Assembly: GCA_020544565.1 (NCBI GenBank) | Contig: CP078014.1 | Coordinates: forward strand, 1,797,916 to 1,861,915 | Direction of reading: 5' to 3' | Origin: Bradyrhizobiaceae bacterium | Lineage (GTDB): Bacteria; Pseudomonadota; Alphaproteobacteria; Rhizobiales; Xanthobacteraceae | Length of the DNA: 64,000 nt | Part shown: positions 36,548 to 44,441 of the stretch, piece after piece | Layout of the letters: each line of letters opens with the position of its first letter | How positions within the stretch are numbered: position 1 is the first letter of the stretch | Program-made: the position numbers and the translations under genes | The notes under the pieces: model-generated | The model's input: only the letters and a program-made list of their open reading frames with translations | Told to the model about the DNA's origin: nothing | The model's database searches: none

Positions 36548-36677
36548 CTGTGAGTCCTTTCGCGACGGCCAGCGCCGTCCCGGCGTCCATCCATTGCCGG
36601 CTGACCGCGTAGTCCGCGATCAGCCGGACGATGGCGAGCAGCGCCGAGACGACGCCGACAATGGCGGCGGCGGTCAT
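36438..36677 (-). CDS. inner-membrane spanin-like protein (Rz-like)
   Basis: A 79-residue protein with one N-terminal hydrophobic segment (AAAIVGVVSALLAIVRLIADYAV) and a charged helical remainder (ANDAIARARAARDLVRADLA). Its ATG at 36675-36677 follows the holin-like gene's stop with no spacing, so translation is coupled. The lipoprotein gene starts inside it in another frame. Type and layout fit an i-spanin, though at 79 residues it is short for that role. A second holin-type protein is an alternative. Confidence 0.55.
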   Translation of the reverse strand: MTAAAIVGVVSALLAIVRLIADYAVSRQWMDAGTALAVAKGLTDANDAIARARAARDLVRADLARDPSGVLSDDGFRRD

Positions 36678-36857
36678 TCACGCCACCGAAGTACGGTTGC
36701 GCTCCCACACAAACCACCACGCCACCGAGCCGAGCGACAGCAGCGCGCCGATCAGCGTGGTCGAGGTTTCCTCGGTGAGATAGCCCTTGCCGATCAGCAC
36801 GCCGCCAGCGGCGTTGAACAGAATGCGCAGCACCTGCTGGATGGAATCCCAGGTCAT
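36678..36857 (-). CDS. small holin-like membrane protein
   Basis: A 59-residue protein too short for most ORF callers: MTWDSIQQVLRILFNAAGG, then VLIGKGYLTEETSTTLIGAL and LSLGSVAWWFVWERNRTSVA. Two hydrophobic stretches around a short turn and a charged C terminus suit a class II holin, which forms inner-membrane lesions at a set time. It overlaps the end of the host-specificity protein gene by 4 nt (ATGA) and abuts the spanin-like gene. It therefore sits in a coupled string with a GTA structural gene on one side and spanin-like genes on the other. Confidence 0.65.
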   Translation of the reverse strand: MTWDSIQQVLRILFNAAGGVLIGKGYLTEETSTTLIGALLSLGSVAWWFVWERNRTSVA

Positions 36858-39800
36858 TGTCGTCTCCGTCGATGTGAGGATGTGAGGGTGTGATGGTTTG
36901 CCGGGAGACCGCCCGGCGCGGGGATCATTTGCCGCGCGCGAAGACCGCGGACCGACCGAGGCGCCGGCGGAATCTCCGGCGGCTTGAGGCGCGGCGCGAA
37001 CAACGGCACCGCGAACACCTCGGGATCGATGCTGCGCGCCTTCACCTGCCGCGATGTGGTGTCGATCAGTTCGCTGATCTCGAACAGCCGCCGCCGGCCA
37101 TTGAACGTCAGCCCGACCACGTCGCCGGGCGCGAGCGCAAGGCGGTTCATGCCGAGAGTGAATTCGGCGCTCTCGCGCCCGGCCCACAGATCCTGCAGCC
37201 AGATGTCGGCGCGGCGGGTGGCGGCGGCATCGTCGGTCACCACCGCAACCTCCGTATGCACCACGCGCTGCGAACCGCCCACCAGCCGCCGCGAGGTCAC
37301 GGCGGCGCGGCGATAGTCGGCCGCGCCGTCGCTGAAGCCGAAGCTGACTTCGCGCGGCAATTCGGTTTCCTGCCCACGCGTCAGCCGCGCCGGCGCGCCG
37401 CTGCGCGGTTCGACCAGGTCGTCCTCCGCGATCTCGGCGACCGGCGCGCCGCCGCGCGGCACGAAGGTCAGTTCGCCGCCGGCAGCGGTGGCGTCGAAGG
37501 CATAGGCCATCGCCAGCGGATCGATCATCGCGCGCGGCGACATCGGCCGGTCCACCACATAGCCGTCGCAGCTCTCGCGCAGGCTGTCGGTGCGTGCGCC
37601 GGCGACGCCGCAATCCTCGAGGATGGCGCCGACCAGCGCATCGAGCGGCGCGGCGCCGAGCCGCCCCGTCAGCCAGTGGCCGGTCTGCCAGTTGCCGGCG
37701 TCGCTCCACACGTCGCTCGCGGCCGGGAACACCGCGTAAGGCCGCGCGTCCCAGGTCCACAGATGCAGCGCAGAGACCTCCACCATCCGCCCGCCATAGA
37801 CCGGCGACAGCGGATTGAGCTCGTCCGCGCCGAAGGCCGGGTCGAACGCGGCGATCACGGTCTCGATGTAGCGGCGCTGGATCAGGTCGTCGCGGCGGCC
37901 GTTGGAGAAATACGGAATATTGCCCTCGACGGATTTGGCGTCGGGAAACACGCTAGGCTGGTTCGCACCCTTGTCCACCGCCGGGCAGCCGAGTTCGGTC
38001 AGCCAGATCGGCTTGCCGCACGGCGTCCACGCCGTGGCGCTGGCGAGTTCGACGCCACCGACGCGCTCCATATGCGCGCTCGCCCACCAGCTCCACAAAT
38101 CCTTGGGCCGATAGATCCACGGCTTGCCGAGACCGTCGGTGATGGCGGCGCGGTTCTGCGCGGCGCGCGCATCGGCGTCGGCGTAGTACCAGTCATAGGC
38201 TTCGCCGCCTTTGAGGTTCGCCGCGAGATAGCCGCGGTCATGAATCGATGACGCAACCTCGGCATCGCGATGGCCGGCGGCGTCGCGCCAGTCCGACAGC
38301 GGCGCGTAATAGTCGATGCCCACGGCGCCGATGGCCGGCGACGCCCACAGCGCATCGAGCGGAAAGCGCACCTCCGTCGCCGCGTCATCCACCACATGCG
38401 CGCCGTATTCGGTCCAGTCCGCGCCATAGGTCACCACCGTGGCCGCGCCGACGATGGCCTTTACATCCGAGGCCAGTGTCGCCAGCGCCGCCACGGCGGG
38501 ATACACACCGGACGCGGAGCGCACGCGCGTCAGCGCCTTCAGCTCCGAGCCGATGAGAAACGCATCGACGCCGCCGCTGGTCTTGGCGAGGTTGGCGTAA
38601 TGCAGGATCATGCGGCGGTAGTTCCAGCCGTTGGCGCCGCCGCTGGAAAAGAAAGCCGCAATCTGCGTCGCCGCCGTCGCGGTGCCGTCCGGCGAGCCGG
38701 CCACGCCGGGCGCAGGATAACAGGTGATGCGGCCGCGCCAGGGAAATGCCGGCTGCGCCGCCGCGCCGCTCCACGGATCGGGGCGCGTATTGCCCGGCGG
38801 AATGTCCATCATCAAAAACGGATAGAGCGTGACCTTGAGGCCACGCGCCTTCAGCTCCGCGATCAGGTGACGCACGCTGTCGTCGGACGGCGTGCCGCCG
38901 TAGGACGGCCGGCCATCGACGCTGGACACCACATAGGCTTGCGGCCGGTTGACGCCCGCCACCGTCCAGCGGCCACCGGAGGTGACCTTGACGGCGTTGT
39001 CGACGCCGGGCCGCACCGTGCAGTTGCCCGCGCGCAGATCGTTGCCGAACCACGCCACCACCACGGCGACCCGCTCCAGATACGGACACGCCGCCTGCAG
39101 GTCGTCGAGGGAGGCGATCATGTCGGTCGCGGCGGTGGTGACGTGGCGGTTTTCCGGCGCGGATTTGCCCGGGCCGAGCACGCGCACCACCGCCGAAGTC
39201 TCGTAGCCGAACTCGGTGGTGCCGGGAATGAGCGTCACCGCGCGCGCCATGCGCTCGAGCCGGCCGATCGGCCGCACGATCTCGAACGACAGTTGCGGAA
39301 TGCGGTTGCCGAAATCCGAAAGCGGCAGCCGCTCGAACACCACATAGGCGAGCCCGCGATAGGCCGGCGCGTTGGCCGCGCCTTCCTTGGCGACGATGAG
39401 CGCATCCGCCGCCTGGTCCTCACCGCCGCGATGAACGCGCACAGTGAGGCCGGAGACGTCGAGCGGCTTGCCGTCGGCCCAGACGCGGCCGACATGACCG
39501 ATCTCGCCCTCGCACAGGCCCACGGCGAAGTTGGCGTAATAGGAATAGGTGGTGGAGGTGACGGAGCCGCCGTCCATGCCGCCGCCCTTCCCGCCCGCGC
39601 TCTCGGTGCGGGTCGACACCACCTCCTGCAGCCGCGTCGCCCAGATCACCTGCCCCGCCAGCCGCGCGCGGCCATAGACGCGCGGCACCGGCGCGCCTTC
39701 GGTGGAGGCCATCACGTCGAGATCGGCGAGGCGCGGCCCCTCCACGCTGCGATTGGAGGAAAACAGCGCGCGGTCGAGCATGTTGCCGGCGAGCGCGCCA

Positions 39801-39883
39801 GCGATGCGTCCGGCGATGGCCCCGACCGGGCCGAACACCGCGCCCACAGCCGCGCCGGCCACGGAAAGAACGAGAGCTGCCAT
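36854..39883 (-). CDS. GTA baseplate/host-specificity protein with TIM-barrel domain (RcGTA g15-like)
   Basis: A 1009-residue tail-tip protein. The N terminus AALVLSVAGAAVGAVFGPVG precedes a tail-hub region. A glycoside-hydrolase-like TIM barrel follows, with YPFLMMDIPPGNTRPDPW near residue 350, DAFLIGSELKALTRVRSASG near 440 and PIWLTELGCPAVDKG near 620. The last third is a tail-like receptor region (PLSPVYGGRMVEVSALHLWTWDARP near 700). RcGTA g15 is about 1,300 residues, so this version is shorter. ATG 39883 is favoured. It is the last structural gene before the lysis genes and overlaps the holin-like gene by 4 nt. Confidence 0.9.
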   Translation of the reverse strand: MAALVLSVAGAAVGAVFGPVGAIAGRIAGALAGNMLDRALFSSNRSVEGPRLADLDVMASTEGAPVPRVYGRARLAGQVIWATRLQEVVSTRTESAGGKGGGMDGGSVTSTTYSYYANFAVGLCEGEIGHVGRVWADGKPLDVSGLTVRVHRGGEDQAADALIVAKEGAANAPAYRGLAYVVFERLPLSDFGNRIPQLSFEIVRPIGRLERMARAVTLIPGTTEFGYETSAVVRVLGPGKSAPENRHVTTAATDMIASLDDLQAACPYLERVAVVVAWFGNDLRAGNCTVRPGVDNAVKVTSGGRWTVAGVNRPQAYVVSSVDGRPSYGGTPSDDSVRHLIAELKARGLKVTLYPFLMMDIPPGNTRPDPWSGAAAQPAFPWRGRITCYPAPGVAGSPDGTATAATQIAAFFSSGGANGWNYRRMILHYANLAKTSGGVDAFLIGSELKALTRVRSASGVYPAVAALATLASDVKAIVGAATVVTYGADWTEYGAHVVDDAATEVRFPLDALWASPAIGAVGIDYYAPLSDWRDAAGHRDAEVASSIHDRGYLAANLKGGEAYDWYYADADARAAQNRAAITDGLGKPWIYRPKDLWSWWASAHMERVGGVELASATAWTPCGKPIWLTELGCPAVDKGANQPSVFPDAKSVEGNIPYFSNGRRDDLIQRRYIETVIAAFDPAFGADELNPLSPVYGGRMVEVSALHLWTWDARPYAVFPAASDVWSDAGNWQTGHWLTGRLGAAPLDALVGAILEDCGVAGARTDSLRESCDGYVVDRPMSPRAMIDPLAMAYAFDATAAGGELTFVPRGGAPVAEIAEDDLVEPRSGAPARLTRGQETELPREVSFGFSDGAADYRRAAVTSRRLVGGSQRVVHTEVAVVTDDAAATRRADIWLQDLWAGRESAEFTLGMNRLALAPGDVVGLTFNGRRRLFEISELIDTTSRQVKARSIDPEVFAVPLFAPRLKPPEIPPAPRSVRGLRARQMIPAPGGLPANHHTLTSSHRRRRQ

Positions 39884-39897
39884 AATGCGATGTTCCT

Positions 39898-40086
39898 TGC
39901 CCCGGATGCGGTGCGGCGCCATAAGCGCGTTCACGCGCGTCTTCGACGCGCTATGGTGCCGCTCCGCCGAGCCGGGGCCGTTGCGGATGCGATGCCGCCG
40001 GATTCACGTCGGGTTAAAATACAAATCTCGCCGGGACGGTCCCGGTTCAGCGCTGCACCGCTCCGCGCTGCATCGCGCCCGGGACA
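39898..40086. repeat. long mosaic repeat (family C) containing a family B palindrome
   Basis: Ordered blocks CCCCGGATGCGGTGCGGC, GCTCCGCCGAGCCGGGGCCG, GGACGGTCCCGGTTC and CGCTGCATCGCGCCCGGGAC recur at 54031-54169, 55389-55513 and 55842-56031. A 38-bp palindrome (39919-39956) is inserted in this copy. It occupies the whole gap between the g15-like and NlpC genes. Confidence 0.8.
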
Positions 40087-40107
40087 CAGGCATCGAGCGC
40101 TCAATCA

Positions 40108-40557
40108 TCAGGACGATCCATCGATCCCCGGAAAGCGGAACGCGGCGGCGAGCCGCCGCCGCCACCACGGCGACAGCGCCACTTCGCACACCGCCGCGCC
40201 GTCATGGGCGTGGATCATGGTGCCCGCGCCTGTGGCAATCGCGGCGTGCTTGGCGACGTAGCCGTCGCGCCAGCGAAACAGCAGCACGTCGCCGCCGCGG
40301 TTAGCCTCGGGCGCGACCGGCGCGAGATGGCGCGTCGCCGCCTGGATCAACGTTTCCGCGCCGGTGGCCTCGGCCCAGTCCGCCGCATAGGGCGGCGGCC
40401 GTTCGGGCTCGCGGCCGATGCAGTGACGCCAGACCCCGCGCACGAGGCCGAGGCAATCGCAGCCGACGCCCTTGAGCGAGCCCTGATGGCGATACGGCGT
40501 GCCGATCCAGCTCCGCGCCTCGGCGACGAGGATGGCGCGGGAGAGAGGTTGAGGCAT
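40108..40557 (-). CDS. GTA NlpC/P60 tail peptidase (RcGTA g14-like)
   Basis: A 149-residue NlpC/P60 cysteine peptidase that probably cleaves peptidoglycan stem peptides during particle entry. The motif GVGCDCLGLVRGVWRH near residue 31 holds the catalytic Cys (in the usual NlpC D-C-[SG]-G-[LFV] position, here DCLGL), and AKHAAIATGAGTMIHAH near residue 108 the catalytic His. The start MPQPLSRAILVAEARSWIG at 40557 gives the family N terminus; the frame further upstream runs through a repeat element. It lies between the g13- and g15-like genes as in RcGTA. Confidence 0.9.
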   Translation of the reverse strand: MPQPLSRAILVAEARSWIGTPYRHQGSLKGVGCDCLGLVRGVWRHCIGREPERPPPYAADWAEATGAETLIQAATRHLAPVAPEANRGGDVLLFRWRDGYVAKHAAIATGAGTMIHAHDGAAVCEVALSPWWRRRLAAAFRFPGIDGSS

Positions 40558-40592
40558 GGACGTCGTTTCCGTTCGGGTGTTGCGTGTCGCGA

Positions 40593-40712
40593 TGTTTCTT
40601 TCACCTCTCCCGGGGGGAGAGGTCGGCGAGCAAAGCGAGCCGGGTGAGGGCGTCAAATCTATCGATAGATTTAGCGCCCTCACCCCAACCCTCTCCCCGC
40701 TGGGGAGAGGGA
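40593..40712. repeat. composite palindromic element, family A
   Basis: Left hairpin CACCTCTCCC/GGGGAGAGGT with GAGCCGGGTGAGGG, a 20-bp core containing ATCTATCGATAGAT, and right hairpin CCTCACCCCAACCCTCTCCC/GGGGAGAGGG. It lies in the gap between the NlpC and DUF2163 genes. Confidence 0.8.
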
Positions 40713-40734
40713 GCGCATCGCACATGTTCACCCA

Positions 40735-41625
40735 TCACCGCAGCAGCGAGCCGCCGTCATTGCCCGCTCCCGCCTTCGCCGAGGCGATGACGAAATCGTT
40801 GCCGGGAATGTGCGGGAAGCCGCGAAAGTTGACGGCGTTGGCGAAGCGGTCGCGGCAGGTGGTGAACTGCTTGTCGCAGCCGGCGGTGACGGTGAAGCCG
40901 TCGCCGCTGGCGACCGGCTCCGGCATCGCCTGCCACAGCGACAGCCGCGCATGGCCGGCGACCATGGTGTGCTGCTTGATCTCCACCGACAGCCCGGCAT
41001 TGCCGCCGCTCGTCCATGTCAGCCGGCCGTTGGTGAACCAGCCATCAGCGAAGCCGTCGAGCCCCGATGCGACGAAGGCCGAGGTGGCCTCGATGGCCGC
41101 CACCGCGCCCTCGCCGCGAAAGGCCGGCGCGGCGAGATCGATGCGGCAGCGCCCGTCGCCGAGATCGGCATGGCAGCGCGCGGTGTAGAGCCGGCCGCTG
41201 TCCTGCGCCAGCGCGTCGGCGAGGCCGCGCAACTCGACGGTGAACGCCGCGCCCTCGCGCCTGACCTCGCCGAGGGTGGCGCGCGCGGTCAGCACGCGCA
41301 GCGACACGTCGGTCCAGTCCACCAGCCAGGTCTCGACCTGCGCGGCGTCATAGCGCCCGGCGGCGAGATCGGCCTCCAGCAGCGAGGCGTCGGACAGCGC
41401 GCCGGCGATTTCCGCGCCGTCCACCGCGAGATCGAACCGGCTGGTGGCCTCCGAGGCGGTGAAGCCGGTGCCGGCGATGCAGGTGACGCCGTCGATGACG
41501 AGATCGTCATCATGATCGGTGAAGCCCTGCACCACGCCGTCGCGCCGCGTCAGCATCCAGCACTGGCACAGCGTGGTGACGCCGCTGTCGAGCCTCTCCT
41601 GAAGCGCGGAGGGAACGGGTCTCAT
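40735..41625 (-). CDS. GTA tail protein, DUF2163 (RcGTA g13-like)
   Basis: A 296-residue tail-tip protein of the DUF2163 family, with N-terminal LDSGVTTLCQCWMLTRRDG, GFTDHDDDLVIDG, and four C-terminal cysteines (ARCHADLGDGRCRI; TAGCDKQFTTCRDRF) ahead of NFRGFPHIPGNDFV. In RcGTA the g12-g14 products build the distal tail and baseplate hub. The start overlaps the DUF2460 stop by 4 nt. Confidence 0.92.
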   Translation of the reverse strand: MRPVPSALQERLDSGVTTLCQCWMLTRRDGVVQGFTDHDDDLVIDGVTCIAGTGFTASEATSRFDLAVDGAEIAGALSDASLLEADLAAGRYDAAQVETWLVDWTDVSLRVLTARATLGEVRREGAAFTVELRGLADALAQDSGRLYTARCHADLGDGRCRIDLAAPAFRGEGAVAAIEATSAFVASGLDGFADGWFTNGRLTWTSGGNAGLSVEIKQHTMVAGHARLSLWQAMPEPVASGDGFTVTAGCDKQFTTCRDRFANAVNFRGFPHIPGNDFVIASAKAGAGNDGGSLLR

Positions 41626-42266
41626 GGCCGGATCTCCACCAGCGGGATTTTCGGGATCGCGCCGGCGGCGAAGGCCGACAGATCGACTTCGAGGTAATCG
41701 GTGTCGAAGCGCACCGGCACATCGAACAGGAAGCCCGCCGTCACCGCCGCGCCGCTCGCGGGAATATGCCCCGGCAGGAACGTCACTAAGCCGCTGGCGG
41801 TATCGCAGGTGAAGGCCGTGCCCGCCCCCACCTCGCTGCCGGCGACGGCGACGCGCACGCTGCCGGGCACCGGCTTGGTCACCGGCCGCATGTAGGGCGC
41901 GTGGGTGCCGCCATAGGTCTTCGTCAGCTGAAACGTGGCGCGCGCGCCATCGCCGACACCCAGCGGTTGATCGAGCGGCGACACCGCCGCGCCCGGCTGC
42001 GCCGAGGAATGATCGAGCCGGTCACGCCAGCGGAAACCATAGAGTTGTCCGCGCCGCTCCTCGAAGAACGCCACCACCTCCTGCAAGGCCGTGAGCGTCT
42101 TGACGCCATAGCCGGCATCGAAGCGGCGGCGCGAATGCGCCCAGCGCGCGTTGCGCTCCTCGCGTCCGGAACCGAAGCTGACGATGTCGGTGCGCCGCTC
42201 CGGCCCGCCCGCGCTTTTCAGCGCGATGTCGAGCGGGAAAAGGATTTCATGAAAACTCGTGGGCAT
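41622..42266 (-). CDS. GTA tail protein, DUF2460 (RcGTA g12-like, distal tail)
   Basis: A 214-residue DUF2460/TIGR02217 protein with SFHEILFPLDIALKSAGGPE at the N terminus, RWAHSRRRFDAGYGVKTL near residue 40 and FFEERRGQLYGFRWRDRLDH near residue 67. The family forms the distal tail ring joining tube and hub. ATG 42266 gives the expected N terminus. It is coupled to the DUF2163 gene. The upstream gap to the tape measure gene (42267-42484) contains a hairpin repeat. Confidence 0.92.
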   Translation of the reverse strand: MPTSFHEILFPLDIALKSAGGPERRTDIVSFGSGREERNARWAHSRRRFDAGYGVKTLTALQEVVAFFEERRGQLYGFRWRDRLDHSSAQPGAAVSPLDQPLGVGDGARATFQLTKTYGGTHAPYMRPVTKPVPGSVRVAVAGSEVGAGTAFTCDTASGLVTFLPGHIPASGAAVTAGFLFDVPVRFDTDYLEVDLSAFAAGAIPKIPLVEIRP

Positions 42267-42366
42267 GATCGGCTCTGACCCCTTGTCCCGGGCGCGAGGT
42301 ATCACCTCCGGGTCGCATCGACTCGGACGGCTGGAGCGGTTTAGGCATAGACGGAAGCAACCTTCG

Positions 42367-42452
42367 TCATGCCCGGCCTTGTGCCGGGCATCCACGTTTT
42401 ACTTTTTATCCAACAAAGACGTGGATGGCCGGGACAAGCCCGGCCATGACGG
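42367..42452. repeat. long inverted repeat, family D
   Basis: Left arm TCGTCATGCCCGGCCTTGTG and CCGGGCATCCACG; right arm CGTGGATGGCCGGGACAAG and CCCGGCCATGACG; spacer about 20 bp. The imperfect hairpin lies between the tape measure and DUF2460 genes. Related copies are at 44341-44434 and 49323-49447. Confidence 0.8.
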
Positions 42453-42484
42453 ATCAGTCTGTTTCTATCAAATGATAAAACGCT

Positions 42485-43075
42485 CTAAAGAGTCCGCTGG
42501 CCGCGCGACACCGCGCGCGCGATCTGGCCGGTGATGTAGCTCTCCGAGCGGCGGAAGCTCTCCACATCCGGCGTCGCGATCTGCACCGTGACGCGATTGC
42601 CGCCGCCGCCCTGCGCGGCGACGCCGAGCCGGCCATCCGGCCCGCGCGCCAGCGGCATGATCGCCTCCGGCCCGGCCTCGCCGGCGAGACCGACGCCGCC
42701 CTGCATCAGCGGGAAATAACTCGGGGTGCCGATCACGCCGCCGCTGGCGAACGGCTTCACCGCGCCCGACGCGGCGGTCAATGACAATGCCGAACCCGCG
42801 CCGGAGCCCGTGAGTCCGGACAAGAGGCTGGTGAGGCCCCCCGCCAGACTCTGCTCCAGCGGCTTGAACGCCATGCGCACCGCGAGGTTGGACAGCCGCA
42901 GCGTCAGCGATTTCAGCACATCGTCGAACTGCTTGCCGCCGCTCACCGACGCCGAGAACGCGCCGGTCATCGCCCGCGCGAAGGAATTCGCGCCGCTGGT
43001 GAGGCCGCTGGTGCGCCGCGACAGCGTCTCAAAGGTCTGGGACGCGTCGTCCCCGTCAAATGACTCGAGGGCCAT
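42485..43075 (-). CDS. GTA tail tape measure protein (RcGTA g11-like), very short
   Basis: A 196-residue protein with LTLRLSNLAVRMAFKPLEQS near residue 60 followed by a Gly/Ser-rich hydrophobic segment, FASGGVIGTPSYFPLMQGG near residue 110, and GPEAIMPLARGPDGRLGV near residue 134. These are typical C-terminal features of GTA tape measures. At 196 residues it is far shorter than ordinary siphophage tape measures (often >600) and close to RcGTA g11. Tape measure length sets tail length, so a short tail is expected. It starts 3 bp after the chaperone gene stop. Confidence 0.88.
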   Translation of the reverse strand: MALESFDGDDASQTFETLSRRTSGLTSGANSFARAMTGAFSASVSGGKQFDDVLKSLTLRLSNLAVRMAFKPLEQSLAGGLTSLLSGLTGSGAGSALSLTAASGAVKPFASGGVIGTPSYFPLMQGGVGLAGEAGPEAIMPLARGPDGRLGVAAQGGGGNRVTVQIATPDVESFRRSESYITGQIARAVSRGQRTL

Positions 43076-43078
43076 GGT

Positions 43079-43303
43079 CTATCCTCCGCGCGGCGCGTCG
43101 GGAAAGCGCCGCATCAATGTGTCGAACGCGGCGCGGTCGAGCGGCGCGGCCCGCGGACCGCGGACCGCGGCGATGGCGCAGGCAAGCTCGCGCGGCGTCA
43201 TGCGCCAGAACTGTTCCGGCGGCAGCCGCAGCACGCCGAGGCCGAAGCCGATGGCCTCGTTCCATGGAAACGGCTCCCCCTCATGTGAAGAGAACGGCGT
43301 CAT
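43079..43303 (-). CDS. GTA tail assembly chaperone-like protein, DUF2376 type
   Basis: A 74-residue protein with FPWNEAIGFGLGVLRLPPEQ and FWRMTPRELACAIAAVRG, the signature of the small DUF2376 gene found between g10 and g11 in RcGTA-like clusters. It probably assists tape measure folding or tube assembly. It overlaps the preceding g10-like gene by 4 nt. Confidence 0.85.
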   Translation of the reverse strand: MTPFSSHEGEPFPWNEAIGFGLGVLRLPPEQFWRMTPRELACAIAAVRGPRAAPLDRAAFDTLMRRFPDAPRGG

Positions 43304-43629
43304 CGCGCGCCCTCGACCGGCGCGCCGTCGAAGGTCGCGGCGATCAGCTCGGCGGCGATGCGCACATAGCCGGCGGCGCCGCCCTCCACGCCCATGGCGG
43401 CGACCTCGTCGTCGCCGACCGCCTCGCCCGCGCCGCGCAGGCCGGCGGCGATGATGCGCACCAGATCGCGCGCCGACAGCCGGCCGCTGCCGAAGCGCTC
43501 CGCCAGCGCCACCAGATCGTGCGCGCCGAACGCGGCTTCGAGTTCGGCCAGCGCACCGAGGGTGAGCACCAGCGTGCGCGTCTTGCTACCGATGACGGCG
43601 GCGATTTCGCCGCGATGGATGTTGGGCAT
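43300..43629 (-). CDS. GTA gene 10-like tail assembly chaperone (Phage_TAC_11/DUF3356)
   Basis: A 109-residue protein with the family pattern MPNIHRGEIAAVIGSKTRTL, LGALAELEAAFGAHDLVALA and LSARDLVRIIAAGLRGAG. Its location between the tail tube and tape measure genes is that of phage tail assembly chaperones. The ATG at 43629 begins the family match, and the 12-codon upstream extension is not supported. It is coupled by 4-nt overlap to the next gene. Confidence 0.88.
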   Translation of the reverse strand: MPNIHRGEIAAVIGSKTRTLVLTLGALAELEAAFGAHDLVALAERFGSGRLSARDLVRIIAAGLRGAGEAVGDDEVAAMGVEGGAAGYVRIAAELIAATFDGAPVEGAR

Positions 43630-43669
43630 CGAACTTTCCCCATCGATTTGCCTCGGACGCAGCACAGCG

Positions 43670-43707
43670 CCATGAGCGCGTTCACGCGCGTCTTCGACGC
43701 GCGATGG
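43670..43707. repeat. 38-bp palindromic unit, family B
   Basis: CCATGAGCGCGTTCACGCG followed by CGTCTTCGACGCGCGATGG: an imperfect palindrome within a degenerate family C remnant (CCTCGGACGCAGCACAGC before it, GCATATCCGGGGTCG after it). Confidence 0.75.
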
Positions 43708-43745
43708 TGCGCTGCATATCCGGGGTCGTTAAGGATGCGAACTCC

Positions 43746-43838
43746 GTCATTGCGAGCGAAGCGAAGCAATCCAGTCCGATTTCAACCAGTCAAAGAAGCT
43801 GGAGTGCTTCGTCGCTTCCGCTCCTCGCAATGACGGAG
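43746..43838. repeat. inverted-repeat element, family F
   Basis: TCATTGCGAGCGAAGCGAAG at the left and CGCTTCCGCTCCTCGCAATG at the right form a hairpin about 90 bp across. A related partial copy lies at 59030-59095. Together with the family B palindrome it fills the gap between the tail tube and chaperone genes (43630-43896). Confidence 0.7.
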
Positions 43839-43896
43839 CGGTTTGGCGGGCCTTCAAGGAACTCCGTCCATCGCGGGACGACATCGTTGATGGAAT

Positions 43897-44304
43897 CTAT
43901 ACTGCCGTAAACGTCAGCGCGCCGGCGGATTCGAGCGCGAGATCGAACGTCACCTCGCCGTTGTGCTCGCCGGAAAATTCGAGGCTGGCGATCTGGAACA
44001 GGCCCTGGATGACGCCAAAGTCCGGCACCACGATCTGGCACGTCTTCAGTTCGCCGTCGAAGAACGCCTGCCGCACCAGCGCGTCGCTGGCCGCGTCCTT
44101 GAACAGCCCGCGGCCCGACACCGCGGCGCGCTTGACGCCGGCGCCGGCCAGCAATTCGCGCCAGCGGTCGGCCGACTCGGCGTGGGTGACATCCACCGTC
44201 TCGGCATTGAACGCGATGCGGCGGCTGCGCAATCCGGCGACGGTGACGAAGCCGTCGCCGTCGTGCATCTTCAGCAGCAGGTCCTTGCCTTTCTGGGCGG
44301 CCAT
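43897..44304 (-). CDS. GTA major tail tube protein (RcGTA g9-like)
   Basis: A 135-residue protein: MAAQKGKDLLLKMHDGDGFV, VTVAGLRSRRIAFNAETVDV, then WRELLAGAGVKRAAVSGRG and LEFSGEHNGEVTFDLALES. These match the phage major tail protein family (TP901-1-like), polymerising into the tail tube. ATG 44304 is chosen because the upstream frame runs through a repeat. Position between the tail terminator and chaperones agrees. Confidence 0.9.
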   Translation of the reverse strand: MAAQKGKDLLLKMHDGDGFVTVAGLRSRRIAFNAETVDVTHAESADRWRELLAGAGVKRAAVSGRGLFKDAASDALVRQAFFDGELKTCQIVVPDFGVIQGLFQIASLEFSGEHNGEVTFDLALESAGALTFTAV

Positions 44305-44340
44305 GATGATCTCCTCGATATGAAATATGATGCGCGCCAT

Positions 44341-44434
44341 GCCCGCGATCGTCATGGCCGTGCCTGTCACGGCCATCCACGTCTTTGAACCATCCGAAGA
44401 CGCAGATGCCCGGCACAAGGCCGGGCATGACGAG
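44341..44434. repeat. long inverted repeat, family D
   Basis: GATCGTCATGGCCGTGCCTG with CACGGCCATCCACGTCTTTG at the left and GCCCGGCACAAGGCCGGGCA with TGACGAG at the right. It fills the gap between the tail terminator and tail tube genes. Confidence 0.75.
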
Positions 44435-44441
44435 ACGTTCG

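Noticed and set aside
38270..40261. 663-codon plus-strand frame
   Set aside because: Antisense of the GTA g15-like gene and then through a family C repeat; no motifs.
40558..40731. Longer N terminus of the NlpC/P60 protein
   Set aside because: The extension is read through a family A palindromic repeat; the family N terminus begins at 40557.
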